Source: Geobacter sp.
Lineage (GTDB): Bacteria; Desulfobacterota; Desulfuromonadia; Geobacterales; DSM-12255
DNA: 46,641 nt
Direction of reading: 5' to 3'
Assembly (NCBI GenBank): GCA_009886125.1
Contig: VFJK01000001.1
Span: 1 to 46,641, forward strand
Shown: positions 33,018 to 41,300 of the stretch, one piece after another
Layout of the letters: every line of letters starts with the position of its first letter
How positions within the stretch are numbered: the first letter of the stretch is position 1
Notes under the pieces: model-generated
Told to the model about the DNA's origin: nothing
Databases searched by the model: none
Seen by the model: the letters and a program-made list of their open reading frames with translations, nothing else
Made by a program: the position numbers and the translations under genes

Positions 33018-35036
33018 TTAAACAGCTGCCATTGCCATTCTGTAACATCGCAGGCACCGCTCAGCCTCTTTCACCGCCTGCTTATTGGTAAAGCCGAGCT
33101 CCACTTCCTGATAGTTACCCCTGCTCGCCCGCTCTTTCCCATGCACTTCAGCCTGATGTGCACGGCTGGCAGAATCGAGCCATGGTACCGGCTCATTCTT
33201 GTCATAGACAGGAAGGTAGGTAAGGATATCCTCAAGCAGCTCTTCATCGGTTATGTATGCTTTGCCTTCCTCAAGCCAGCGCTCTATGACACGAGCCGCC
33301 CGGTGAGCATTGCCGACACAGGCAACGACGGTCAGCGGTCCGATCTCGGCGTCGCCGCTGGCAAATACGCCGTCAAGGTCCGTGATCAGGGTACGGGAGA
33401 GCTCATTCCCCATCCCGTCTTTCAGGCCTTTGCCGTCAGCCCCTTTGAGCGGGACATACTTGGTGACCACGGTGTTCCACTTGGTTACGTCAATGCCGCA
33501 GTCGTGCGGAATGAAGGAGAGATCCGGATCCTGGCCGATTGCAGGTATTACCGTGTCGCATTCGATGACAAATTCGCTCCCTGCCATAGGCTCAGGTCTG
33601 CGACGCCCTGATGCATCCGGCTCACCAAGTGCCATCCTCACGCACTCGACACCGGTGATCTGGCCGCTGGCATCGGCAATTACTTTTGTCGGCAGAACCT
33701 GGAATTCGAACTTGACCCCTTCGTCATCAGCACCGTCCACTTCCCATACATCAGCCGGCATCTCTTTGCGGGAGCGGCGATACACAAGACAGGAAACTTC
33801 TGCACCTTCACGAAGCGCAACCCTGACGCAGTCGATTGCGGTATTACCGCCGCCGACAACGACAACCTTGTTACCCATTCCGGTCGGTTTACCCATATAG
33901 GCTTCACGGAGAAAATCGATCCCGCCCTTCAGGAAGCCCTTGTAACCGGCATCCTCACCTTCGACGCCCATCGGCTTGGAACGGTGAGCACCCGGAGCAA
34001 GGAGCACAGCATTGAACTTCTCTTTCAGCTCAGCAAGCGAAATATCCTTGCCGATTCTGGTATCGTATATAATCTCGACGCCCATGGAGGCAATGATGTC
34101 GATGTCTCGTTGAAGAATATGACGCGGCATCCTGTACGGTGGTATTCCGACAGCGATCATCCCGCCGCCGAACCCTTCGGGGAGCGCTTCGTAGATCGTT
34201 ACCGGATAGCCTTCGAGGGCCAGATAGTATGCCGCAGCAAGTCCGGCAGGACCGGCACCGATAACTGCTACGCTCTTGCTCTTTCCCGGTTTCGGCTGCA
34301 TCGGCGGGGTCAGACTGTGCTGCCACTCGTAATCTGATGCCGAACGCTTCAGGATCATGATGCTGATCGGTTCGTCAACGCTCTTCCGTCTGCAGGCGGT
34401 TTCGCAGGGATGAGGACAAACCCTGCCGCAGACCGAGGGGAGAGGCATGTTCTCACGGATTATTTCAAGCGACTCTTCGAAGCGGTAATCCTTGATCGCC
34501 TCGATATAACTCGGGATATCGATATGCGCCGGACACTTATCCTGACATGGTGCCGTGTATTTGTGAATATAGCGGTGCTCTTTGCCCGCTTTTGCGCTCC
34601 CGTTGATACGGGCGACAAAATCGCTTCTGAAGTGCTCGACCGCATCCATAACCGGGATTGTCGAACTTGGACAGAGTGTACATTTACAGTTTTTGAGGAG
34701 TTCGCGCAGATCTGCGAATTTTTCGAGATCACCCTCGCTGGCATTGCCTTCGAGAATTGCTTCAAGAAGGTCGGAGAGAACTTTCGTCCCCTTTTTACCG
34801 GGAGTACACTTGCCGCAGCAGTACAAAGTCTGGACACGCTTCATATACTCTGCAGTCATTGCCGGGATGTCAATTGCCGGGTCGAAAACGATCAGACCGT
34901 CCCACCCCATGAAGGCAGCCATCGGATGTTCGCCGTCATGCGCCACCGGAAGCCTGAAACTTGCATCTTTCGGATCTTCGCCCTTGCGATTGTCAATAAT
35001 ATTTCTTCCCCAGCTGGAAAAAACCACCTGTGCCAC
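33018..35036 (-). CDS. sfrB: GltD-like FAD/NAD(P) oxidoreductase subunit, SfrB-like
   Basis: The 672-residue protein starts at a GTG (35036) with GGAGG five bases before it. The N-terminal ~150 residues carry cysteine groups CCGKC and CKCTLC similar to the NuoF C-terminal region. The GltD-like part has CQDKCPAHIDIPSYIEAI, CGRVCPHPCETACRR, an FAD motif GAGPAGLAAAYYLALEG, and an NADPH motif GGGNTAIDCVRVALREGA. It ends in a final AERCLRCYR. This is the layout of SfrB, the NADPH-oxidising subunit. It should pass electrons from NADPH through Fe-S clusters to the SfrA-like subunit in the cytoplasm. It is first in the operon. Confidence 0.86.
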   Translation of the reverse strand: MAQVVFSSWGRNIIDNRKGEDPKDASFRLPVAHDGEHPMAAFMGWDGLIVFDPAIDIPAMTAEYMKRVQTLYCCGKCTPGKKGTKVLSDLLEAILEGNASEGDLEKFADLRELLKNCKCTLCPSSTIPVMDAVEHFRSDFVARINGSAKAGKEHRYIHKYTAPCQDKCPAHIDIPSYIEAIKDYRFEESLEIIRENMPLPSVCGRVCPHPCETACRRKSVDEPISIMILKRSASDYEWQHSLTPPMQPKPGKSKSVAVIGAGPAGLAAAYYLALEGYPVTIYEALPEGFGGGMIAVGIPPYRMPRHILQRDIDIIASMGVEIIYDTRIGKDISLAELKEKFNAVLLAPGAHRSKPMGVEGEDAGYKGFLKGGIDFLREAYMGKPTGMGNKVVVVGGGNTAIDCVRVALREGAEVSCLVYRRSRKEMPADVWEVDGADDEGVKFEFQVLPTKVIADASGQITGVECVRMALGEPDASGRRRPEPMAGSEFVIECDTVIPAIGQDPDLSFIPHDCGIDVTKWNTVVTKYVPLKGADGKGLKDGMGNELSRTLITDLDGVFASGDAEIGPLTVVACVGNAHRAARVIERWLEEGKAYITDEELLEDILTYLPVYDKNEPVPWLDSASRAHQAEVHGKERASRGNYQEVELGFTNKQAVKEAERCLRCYRMAMAAV

Positions 35037-35076
35037 TTATGCCTCCGGAGAACTGTAAATAATGTTATGATTCTGG

Positions 35077-35132
35077 ATTATGTAAATAGTTGTAATTGCT
35101 AGGCAAAAGCCCGTGATGGAATTGTATACAGT
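35077..35132 (-). promoter_or_regulatory. Candidate sfrBA promoter and upstream palindrome
   Basis: On the minus strand TTGCCT (35106-35101), an 18-bp spacer and CATAAT (35082-35077) form a plausible promoter. A near-palindrome ATTGTATACAGT (35121-35132) lies just upstream and could bind a GntR- or IclR-type regulator. Confidence 0.4.
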
Positions 35133-35279
35133 ATGCAGGTTTTTATCACAGGTAATACCGGCAAATCAAGGAAAAATTCACTCTTTTTCGCAGAGTGATT
35201 GATTCGATGATGCTCGTTTGCTATATGATTTGAATCGGTTTGCCATTATGATAATTGATTCATCCGATCGGAGGTTTGA

Positions 35280-36428
35280 ATGCGGGATATGTCGGCGGCT
35301 TTCACGTCGCTTTTCAAAGTCAATATGGGGGTACAGAAAGGAGAACGAATCGTCTTATTCAGCGATATTATCCGCAAAGACGAGACTGTAGACCCTGCTG
35401 ATTCTGATCGCCGTCTCAGGCTTCATGCTGCGGCGTGCAAAGCAGCAGCTCACGCAGAAGCATCATTCGGCCGGACTTCTTTTATCGACTTCCCTGCAAC
35501 TCCGGCTTCCGGAGCAGAACCACCGGAAGAGCTCTGGATCAAGGTTTTCGGGACGGCTGCAGTTCAGCTGCTGAAGACCTGTGGTATCCTTGAAAAACTG
35601 CTTCTGAAAGAAGTCTCCACCGAAGAGCTTGAAGAAACAAAGCAAATACTCCTACTCCACAAATCCGACAGTGCTGATGTAATAATCGCCATGGCGAACA
35701 ACTCGACCAGTCACACCAGGTTCCGCCATTTTGCAAACCTTATTGGCGCACGTTTTGCCAGCCTCCCTCACTTTGACCCTGAGATGTTCTTTACATCAAT
35801 GGCAGTAGACTGGCAGGAACTCTCGAAACGGACTGCCTCACTTGCCGCAGTGGTGAACAGAGGAGAATCGCTGGCTCTTTCAACACCGAACGGCACATCT
35901 CTTACGTTCAGCAGTAAAGGGAGAAAGGCTGAAGCGGATGACGGGCTTTTGACCAGTCCAGGGAGCTTCGGGAATCTCCCTGCCGGCGAGGTATACCTTG
36001 CACCGCTTGAAGGAAGTGCCGAAGGAGTCCTTGTTCTTGAGTATGCACCGACCAGAAGATTGAGCGAGCCGCTGCAGCTGATAGTATCCGGAGGCGAGGT
36101 GGTCGAGATCAAAGGAGATGACCCTCACCGGAACTGGCTGGAGCAGAAGTTCTCCTCCAGCAGGAAGAACAGAAACATCGCCGAGCTGGGAATCGGCACA
36201 AATGACAAAGCAACCAGACCGGACAATATTCTTGAGGCCGAAAAGATCCTCGGGACAGTCCATGTCGCTCTCGGCGACAATTCAGGCTTCGGAGGCGTGA
36301 TCAGCACTCCATTTCATGAAGATTATGTCTTTTACCGCCCGAAGTTATCGACACTACTGTCAAACGGCAGAACGGTTCCTATTCTGGAAGACGGCAGACT
36401 CTGCCTTCTGCCGAAGGATCACCCATGA
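35280..36428 (+). CDS. M29-type aminopeptidase-like protein
   Basis: This 382-residue protein follows CGGAGG. Blocks typical of thermophilic metalloaminopeptidases (family M29) are GSFGNLPAGEVYLAPLEGSAEG, ELGIGTN and ILGTVHVALGDNSGFGG, with metal-binding Glu and His residues in the second half, and STPFHEDYVF near the end. The enzyme would remove N-terminal amino acids in the cytoplasm. The ATG of coaE overlaps its stop by four bases, so the two form an operon. The N-terminal 100 residues are less conserved. Confidence 0.75.
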   Translation: MRDMSAAFTSLFKVNMGVQKGERIVLFSDIIRKDETVDPADSDRRLRLHAAACKAAAHAEASFGRTSFIDFPATPASGAEPPEELWIKVFGTAAVQLLKTCGILEKLLLKEVSTEELEETKQILLLHKSDSADVIIAMANNSTSHTRFRHFANLIGARFASLPHFDPEMFFTSMAVDWQELSKRTASLAAVVNRGESLALSTPNGTSLTFSSKGRKAEADDGLLTSPGSFGNLPAGEVYLAPLEGSAEGVLVLEYAPTRRLSEPLQLIVSGGEVVEIKGDDPHRNWLEQKFSSSRKNRNIAELGIGTNDKATRPDNILEAEKILGTVHVALGDNSGFGGVISTPFHEDYVFYRPKLSTLLSNGRTVPILEDGRLCLLPKDHP

Positions 36429-37048
36429 GAGTCATCGGACTGACCGGCGGCATTGCATCAGGGAAAAGCACGGTAGCGGAGTTGATCGCTGCATTCGGAA
36501 TACCGGTCATCGATGCTGATCAACTTTCCCGTGAGGCAGTCCTCCCCGGCACATCGGCTCTCACCAGAATCATCGAAGTTTTCGGGTCCAGGGTATTGAG
36601 CAAAGACGGGACGCTCGACCGGAAGGCTCTTGCCGATATCATTTTTGCCGACCCTCAATCAAGGGTCACGCTTGAAGGGATTCTCCACCCGGCAATCAAG
36701 GAACTTGCGGAAAACCGGCTTGCAGCTCTGCGTAAAACGGGCGCACCTGCAGCCATCTACGTTGCCCCGTTACTGATTGAAGCCGGGATTGTCGATCGTG
36801 TCGATGAGGTATGGGTTGTGTATGTCGATCGCAGCACACAGCTTGCGAGACTGCAGCAACGAGACGGCATCTCCATCGATGATGCAGAGAAACGGCTTTC
36901 ATCTCAGATGCCCATGGAAGAGAAACGAAACCAGGGCAGGATAGTTATCGAAAACTGCAGGACAATTGAAGAGCTTCGGATAAAAATCAATACGTTGTGC
37001 AGAGTTGAATTTGGAGAGCGTCCGGGAGAGGAAAAGTACCGTAAATGA
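36425..37048 (+). CDS. coaE: Dephospho-CoA kinase
   Basis: The 207-residue enzyme has the P-loop GGIASGKST (8-16), the DADQLSRE motif and the RLSSQMP lid segment with catalytic arginines, as in CoaE. It phosphorylates dephospho-CoA in the last step of CoA synthesis. It overlaps the M29-type gene by ATGA. The length is standard. Confidence 0.95.
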   Translation: MRVIGLTGGIASGKSTVAELIAAFGIPVIDADQLSREAVLPGTSALTRIIEVFGSRVLSKDGTLDRKALADIIFADPQSRVTLEGILHPAIKELAENRLAALRKTGAPAAIYVAPLLIEAGIVDRVDEVWVVYVDRSTQLARLQQRDGISIDDAEKRLSSQMPMEEKRNQGRIVIENCRTIEELRIKINTLCRVEFGERPGEEKYRK

Positions 37049-37117
37049 AAAAGACGGCATCAGAGAGTCATGAAAGACCACTGATCCCGCCTTCAGATGC
37101 TACAGACCACAGACCGG

Positions 37118-37900
37118 TTACTTGTGAAAACCGAGCTTTGTCGAAATATCCTCTCCCGCTTTTACAACCAACGGGATCAGCACTTTCTCGATCCTCTCCT
37201 TAGAAAACCTCATCGAAGGGCCTGATATACTGACAGCGCCGATGATCCTGCGGGTATAATCGCGGATAGGGGCTCCGACGCAACAAACACCGATATCCAT
37301 CTCTTCATTGTCTATGGCATACCCCTGTTCGACAATTTTCTTCAGGTGGGCCTTGAACAGATCACGATCGGTTATTGTGTCCGGAGTATATGCTTTAAGC
37401 TCCTTGTTCGGGAGATAATGGTCAAGCTCCTCCTCTGTCATGTATGCAAGCTGAACTTTTCCTGCTGCAGTACAGTAAGCCGGAAGCCTCGATCCGACGC
37501 GAGGGACGACCCTCACCGTTAGGTCGGTCTCCACAACATCGAGGTACACGATGTGTGACTCCTTGAGTATGGCAACATAGGTGGTTTCGTTACACTCCCT
37601 CACCAGTGCCTCAAGAACCGGCCTTGACTGCCTCAGCAGGCCCATCTGCTTGATGAAGGTCTGACCGAGTTCGAGGGTTTTCAAGCCGAGACGGTAGTTC
37701 TCCGTAACCCTGTTCTGCTCTATGTAATTGCGTGATTCGAGCGTCGCGAGGAGACGAAAGACGTTGTTCTTGTGAAGCTTCAGGCGCTTGCTGAGTTCAG
37801 TGACTCCCAGCTCATCAACATCCCCCTGAAACTGCTCGAGAAGGTCAAGCGCATGGTCAACAGCCTGGATTATGTATTCAGATTTGTCTTTTTTAGCCAT
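37118..37900 (-). CDS. IclR-family transcriptional regulator
   Basis: The 260-residue protein has an N-terminal winged helix-turn-helix (ALDLLEQFQGDVDELGVTELSKRLKLHKNNVFRLLATLESRNYIEQ) and an IclR effector domain (RVGSRLPAYCTAAGKVQLAYM...EEMDIGVCCVGAPIRDYTRRIIGAVSISGP). It should bind a small carboxylic acid or related metabolite. GAGG lies eight bases before ATG 37900. The neighbourhood sfrAB-M29-coaE-iclR-usp recalls the G. sulfurreducens region that holds GSU0514, an IclR-type regulator reported in lactate-adapted strains to control succinyl-CoA synthetase. That link is from memory and not shown by this sequence. Confidence 0.92.
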   Translation of the reverse strand: MAKKDKSEYIIQAVDHALDLLEQFQGDVDELGVTELSKRLKLHKNNVFRLLATLESRNYIEQNRVTENYRLGLKTLELGQTFIKQMGLLRQSRPVLEALVRECNETTYVAILKESHIVYLDVVETDLTVRVVPRVGSRLPAYCTAAGKVQLAYMTEEELDHYLPNKELKAYTPDTITDRDLFKAHLKKIVEQGYAIDNEEMDIGVCCVGAPIRDYTRRIIGAVSISGPSMRFSKERIEKVLIPLVVKAGEDISTKLGFHK

Positions 37901-38217
37901 TTTAAGATCCTCTATAATTTATTCAAACTATATAAATAGCTCATTTTTTTCAAGTTAGTCAAGTAGTTTTAAAGAGTAGAACAATTTATCAATCAAGCCG
38001 ATACTACTCGGCACTGCAAAAGGGGTAGATCAGAATAACTGCTGTTTTATTAAAATTGCATGGCATCCTTCAGTTGTTTGCCGGACCTGGTAAAATCCTT
38101 ATATATCTAAGTGATATACTCACATAAAATATAGAATAATGTTTTATAGTTGTCAACAGGTAAAAATAAGGATATTTTTATTTTCGCATCAAACTGTTTT
38201 TACGTGGAGGATAATAG
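37901..38217. other. A/T-rich divergent intergenic region (iclR/uspA)
   Basis: The 317-bp gap holds no credible gene. It is rich in A/T with several promoter-like hexamers. The best rightward candidate is TTGCCG (38078-38083), 16 bp, TATATA (38100-38105). GTGATATACTCAC (38113-38125) is a small inverted repeat. A/T-rich inverted arms AAAAATA/TATTTTT lie near 38162-38179. Confidence 0.4.
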
Positions 38218-38673
38218 ATGCTCTCTCTAAGGAAAAAAATTCTGGTCGCGATCGATGGATCTCCCATGTCCGACAAGGCTGCTGAAGAAGCGATACGGCT
38301 TGCGGCGGGCAACCAGGGGCAGTTCAAGAGCAAAGTGTATGCGATGCTCGTCCTTCCAAATGCACCCAGGACTACTTTTACAGACTTTGTCCCGCCAAAG
38401 CCGGTGACTGAGACCGAGCAGTGGGAAGAGATCCGGACCAAGATATTTTTTGTCGTTGAAAAAATTGCTGAAGAGACGGGAATACCCCTCGAGATCAAAG
38501 TGGCTCACGGCGACCCCGTTGACGAACTGCTGGCTTTTTCAGAGAGGGAGAATATTGATGTGATTGTGATAGGAAGCACCGGCAAAGGGTTTATCAGAAG
38601 GAAACTGCTCGGAAGCGTATCCGACAAAATCGTACGGAACGCAAAGTGCTCCGTCTACGTAGTAAGAGGGTAG
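38218..38673 (+). CDS. Universal stress protein, UspA family
   Basis: The 151-residue protein has the Usp fold: KILVAIDGSPMSDKAAEEA at the N-terminus and the ATP-binding GSTGKGFIRRKLLGSVSDKIV (G-2x-G-9x-GS pattern) near the C-terminus, ending CSVYVVRG. It is expected to bind ATP and act in stress survival. GGAGG lies before the ATG. It converges with gspB, whose stop is 11 bases away. Confidence 0.9.
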   Translation: MLSLRKKILVAIDGSPMSDKAAEEAIRLAAGNQGQFKSKVYAMLVLPNAPRTTFTDFVPPKPVTETEQWEEIRTKIFFVVEKIAEETGIPLEIKVAHGDPVDELLAFSERENIDVIVIGSTGKGFIRRKLLGSVSDKIVRNAKCSVYVVRG

Positions 38674-38684
38674 GCACTTAGAGT

Positions 38685-39269
38685 TCATCTGCCGGAAGAG
38701 TAGATAACCTCAAAGAGCTCCCCGCCGCGGCTGAATCTGACGAGATTCTCCCTGATCTCAACTACTTTTGCCCCCTGTATCTCAGCACCCTCCCCGACCA
38801 GAGCTCCGTTTATAACGGCACGCCGTAAATGTCGCTCATCCTGCCAGGCAATACCGGAGACAGCTATTCCCTCATCACCACTCTTTTGTACAGGCTTCAG
38901 ACTCTTTCCGGCTGGACCCTGAGAACCCTTGAGGGACTTACCCTCTGGAAGAGGATTTTTCTGAAGCGGCTGCGCCGGCGTCAATTGAAACGGTTGCTGC
39001 GCGATGGCAGTCGGCGGCTCCTGCTGCAGAGGTTCCGCTGACTTTACCGACTCCCTGCTCCGGGTATCCGGTCGGGTAAAAAAATAGATGCCGGAGACTG
39101 CTGCCGAAGCGATCACTACCAGCAGCGCGATCCAGGCAATGCGGCTCTTATCTGAAGCAGGCGCCGTCCCCCGGTAGTTCAGGACATCAGTCCGTATCTC
39201 ATGTGAGTTCTGTCGCTTTGCCTTACGTTCCAGCTCCATCTTTCTGAGTGCGTCAAGTATCAGGCTCAT
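38685..39269 (-). CDS. gspB: GspB-like general secretion protein
   Basis: The 194-residue protein begins MSLILDALRKMELERKAKR, the cytoplasmic start typical of GspB/ExeB, followed by one membrane segment (IAWIALLVVIASAAVSGIYFF, about 44-64). A Pro/Gln-rich periplasmic linker leads to a C-terminal GspB domain (GIAVSGIAWQDERHLRRAVING...VRFSRGGELFEV). With GspA it helps insert the type II secretion secretin in the outer membrane. It overlaps gspA by ATGA and lies at the end of the operon. Confidence 0.82.
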   Translation of the reverse strand: MSLILDALRKMELERKAKRQNSHEIRTDVLNYRGTAPASDKSRIAWIALLVVIASAAVSGIYFFTRPDTRSRESVKSAEPLQQEPPTAIAQQPFQLTPAQPLQKNPLPEGKSLKGSQGPAGKSLKPVQKSGDEGIAVSGIAWQDERHLRRAVINGALVGEGAEIQGAKVVEIRENLVRFSRGGELFEVIYSSGR

Positions 39270-40465
39270 TGTGCACCTCCCGGACGGGTGCTTCTCCTGG
39301 CAGAAGTATAATTCAAAACACCCCCGCCGCTCTTCTGATAAAGGCGCACCAGTGTCTTGGCGCCCGGTCTTCCGTCCGCCTTCAGCCCTTCACTGACCTG
39401 AAAACTCTTCACCGCCTCTTCGGTCCTGACGTCGAACCGATTACTGGAGGGACCTGCATAGTGGCCGACACTCCGGAGCATCTCCTGGAGAAGCTTTACC
39501 CCTCCCTGCACAGTCTCTTTGGGTGCTGCCGGTGCTACTTGGACAGGCATCTCAACAGGGGAATAAAGATTCAGATATACCGGGATTGAAGCAAGAACTA
39601 TTGCAATAATCAGGGAGATCGACAAAACCAGCACCCTTGCCGGGGAGCGCTTATCGACTTTGGTCAGATCGCGGATCGCCGCAGCGATCATCTCTCCGGA
39701 AATCTCCCGTGACTCCTTCGTATAGGCAAGCAGGAGCGCCCTGTCGCAAACGCTGTTGATAAGCCTCGGGAGCCCTTTCGAGTATCCGCAGATTTTTTTT
39801 ACAGCCGACTTTGAAAAAGAGACCGGCTCTCGCCCCTCTGCCGCAATCCTTATCCTGTGACGGATATAGGAGTGAATATCACCCTCATCCATCCGTTCGA
39901 GATGATATCTGACCGTTATCCGCTGGCTCAGCTGCCTCAGGTCTTCTCTGGCAAGAAGAGCCCGGAGTTCAGGCTGTCCCACCAGAACGATCTGGATCAG
40001 CTTTTCTTTCTCCGTTTCAAGGTTCGATATCAGGCGGACCTGTTCCAGAACATCCCGAGTGAGGTTCTGAGCCTCATCGATGACAAGCACAACAGTCCGG
40101 CCCTCACTGCTCTCCTTCAACAGAAACCAGTTCAGAGCCTGATGAAGCTCGCGGGTCTCAACCCCGGTCGAAAAAAGTCCGAATTCGCGGTTGATCTCCT
40201 GAAGGAGACCCAGAGGAGACAGGGTCGGATTGAAGATCAGGGCAGTACGGTACGTTTCAGGCTGAAGCTGTGAGAGAAGAGTCCGGACCAGAGTCGTCTT
40301 GCCGGTGCCGACCTCCCCGGAGAGCTCGATGAAGCCCGCCCTGGACTCAATCGCATAAAGGAGGTGCGCATAAGCCTCCTGATGGCATCTGCTCAAAAAG
40401 AGAAATTCGGGGTTTGGCGTCAGGGTAAACGGCGGCTCCCTGAATCCGAAGTAGTTCTGGTACAT
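39266..40465 (-). CDS. gspA: GspA/ExeA-like ATPase with peptidoglycan-binding domain
   Basis: The 399-residue protein starts MYQNYFGFREPPFTLTPNPEFL and has an AAA ATPase domain with Walker A SGEVGTGKTT (49-58) and Walker B VVLVIDEAQNL. A membrane segment (about 280-302, LVLSISLIIAIVLASIPVYL) comes next, then a periplasmic part ending in a peptidoglycan-binding_1 domain (LLQEMLRSVGHYAGPSSNRF...). This is the ExeA plan. It binds peptidoglycan and, with GspB, guides secretin assembly. The rest of the type II secretion genes are not in the window. Confidence 0.88.
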   Translation of the reverse strand: MYQNYFGFREPPFTLTPNPEFLFLSRCHQEAYAHLLYAIESRAGFIELSGEVGTGKTTLVRTLLSQLQPETYRTALIFNPTLSPLGLLQEINREFGLFSTGVETRELHQALNWFLLKESSEGRTVVLVIDEAQNLTRDVLEQVRLISNLETEKEKLIQIVLVGQPELRALLAREDLRQLSQRITVRYHLERMDEGDIHSYIRHRIRIAAEGREPVSFSKSAVKKICGYSKGLPRLINSVCDRALLLAYTKESREISGEMIAAAIRDLTKVDKRSPARVLVLSISLIIAIVLASIPVYLNLYSPVEMPVQVAPAAPKETVQGGVKLLQEMLRSVGHYAGPSSNRFDVRTEEAVKSFQVSEGLKADGRPGAKTLVRLYQKSGGGVLNYTSARRSTRPGGAQ

Positions 40466-40478
40466 GCTATTCCTTTAT

Positions 40479-41300
40479 TTATTCGACAGCATCTGACTGC
40501 TGCGAAGAGACGCCCTCTTTCCTCGTCTCTCTTCTCAGGTAGCCAAGAATCTCGGTGAGACTCGCCTTGATTATCTCTTCGTCATTCGGGAACTCATGAG
40601 GGGAGAGTTCAAGTGTCACCGTATCGTTGTAGTCGGTGTTGCGGAGATGATTGAGGAATCGTGTCAGGGGGAGCATCCCGTGACCGGGGATAAGATGCTC
40701 CCGGCCATGACCGTAGTCGGAAAAGTGGATGTTCCGTATCCGTCCACTATTATAGCAGAGATAGAAGTCATTGATGAAATTCGCCTTTCCCGACCCCATA
40801 TGCGTACAGTCAAACGTCATAAAGAGGTTCCGCTCCTGGATGAAATCGATCATCTGGCCGGTATCCGAAAGGATATGCGGGTTTACACTGAGCTTCCCTA
40901 CCCAGGGCATGTTTTCAATGGTCACCAACACGTTCTCGGAACCGATCTCCTTCTGGAAATCATGAATCCTGTAGAGCCAGCGCCAGAAACCGATCTCCAG
41001 CCCCATCCATGACGGAGGGTGAAAATTTACGAGGGGGATCCCGGATATTTCCGCAAGCTCGACGCATCTCTTTAACGAGTCGACCTGAGCTCCCCACCCG
41101 TCAAGCGGCATGAAAGGGGCATGAATCGTTAGTATAGGCGCAATCACCTGAAGCTCCCCAAGAAGGACGAGTGCATTCACCCGCTGGAACTCCTGGTTGA
41201 TGATCAGCTCCACCCCGTCAAAACCGAGTTCGCTGGCAATGGAGAATACCTTGCGAATCGGAAAGGTATGCAGGGTTCCGCTTGAAAGCGTTATCTTCAT
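40479..41300 (-). CDS. Xylose-isomerase-like TIM-barrel protein
   Basis: The 273-residue protein has the AP_endonuc_2/sugar-isomerase barrel: FDGVELIINQEF, LTIHAPFMPL, LVNFHPPSW, VTIENMPWVG, FMTFDCTHMG, NIHFSDYG.GREHLIPGHG and VTLELSPHEF hold the metal-binding Glu, His and Asp residues in order. It might be a sugar-phosphate isomerase/epimerase or an endonuclease IV-like enzyme; the substrate is not evident. Its ATG overlaps the TAA of the upstream DUF294 gene (TAATG), so the two are coupled. Confidence 0.75.
   Translation of the reverse strand: MKITLSSGTLHTFPIRKVFSIASELGFDGVELIINQEFQRVNALVLLGELQVIAPILTIHAPFMPLDGWGAQVDSLKRCVELAEISGIPLVNFHPPSWMGLEIGFWRWLYRIHDFQKEIGSENVLVTIENMPWVGKLSVNPHILSDTGQMIDFIQERNLFMTFDCTHMGSGKANFINDFYLCYNSGRIRNIHFSDYGHGREHLIPGHGMLPLTRFLNHLRNTDYNDTVTLELSPHEFPNDEEIIKASLTEILGYLRRETRKEGVSSQQSDAVE

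Noticed and set aside
35280-36428. Minus-strand frames opposite the M29-type gene
   Set aside because: They have no ribosome-binding sites or motifs, and the plus-strand gene overlaps coaE in the usual operon manner.
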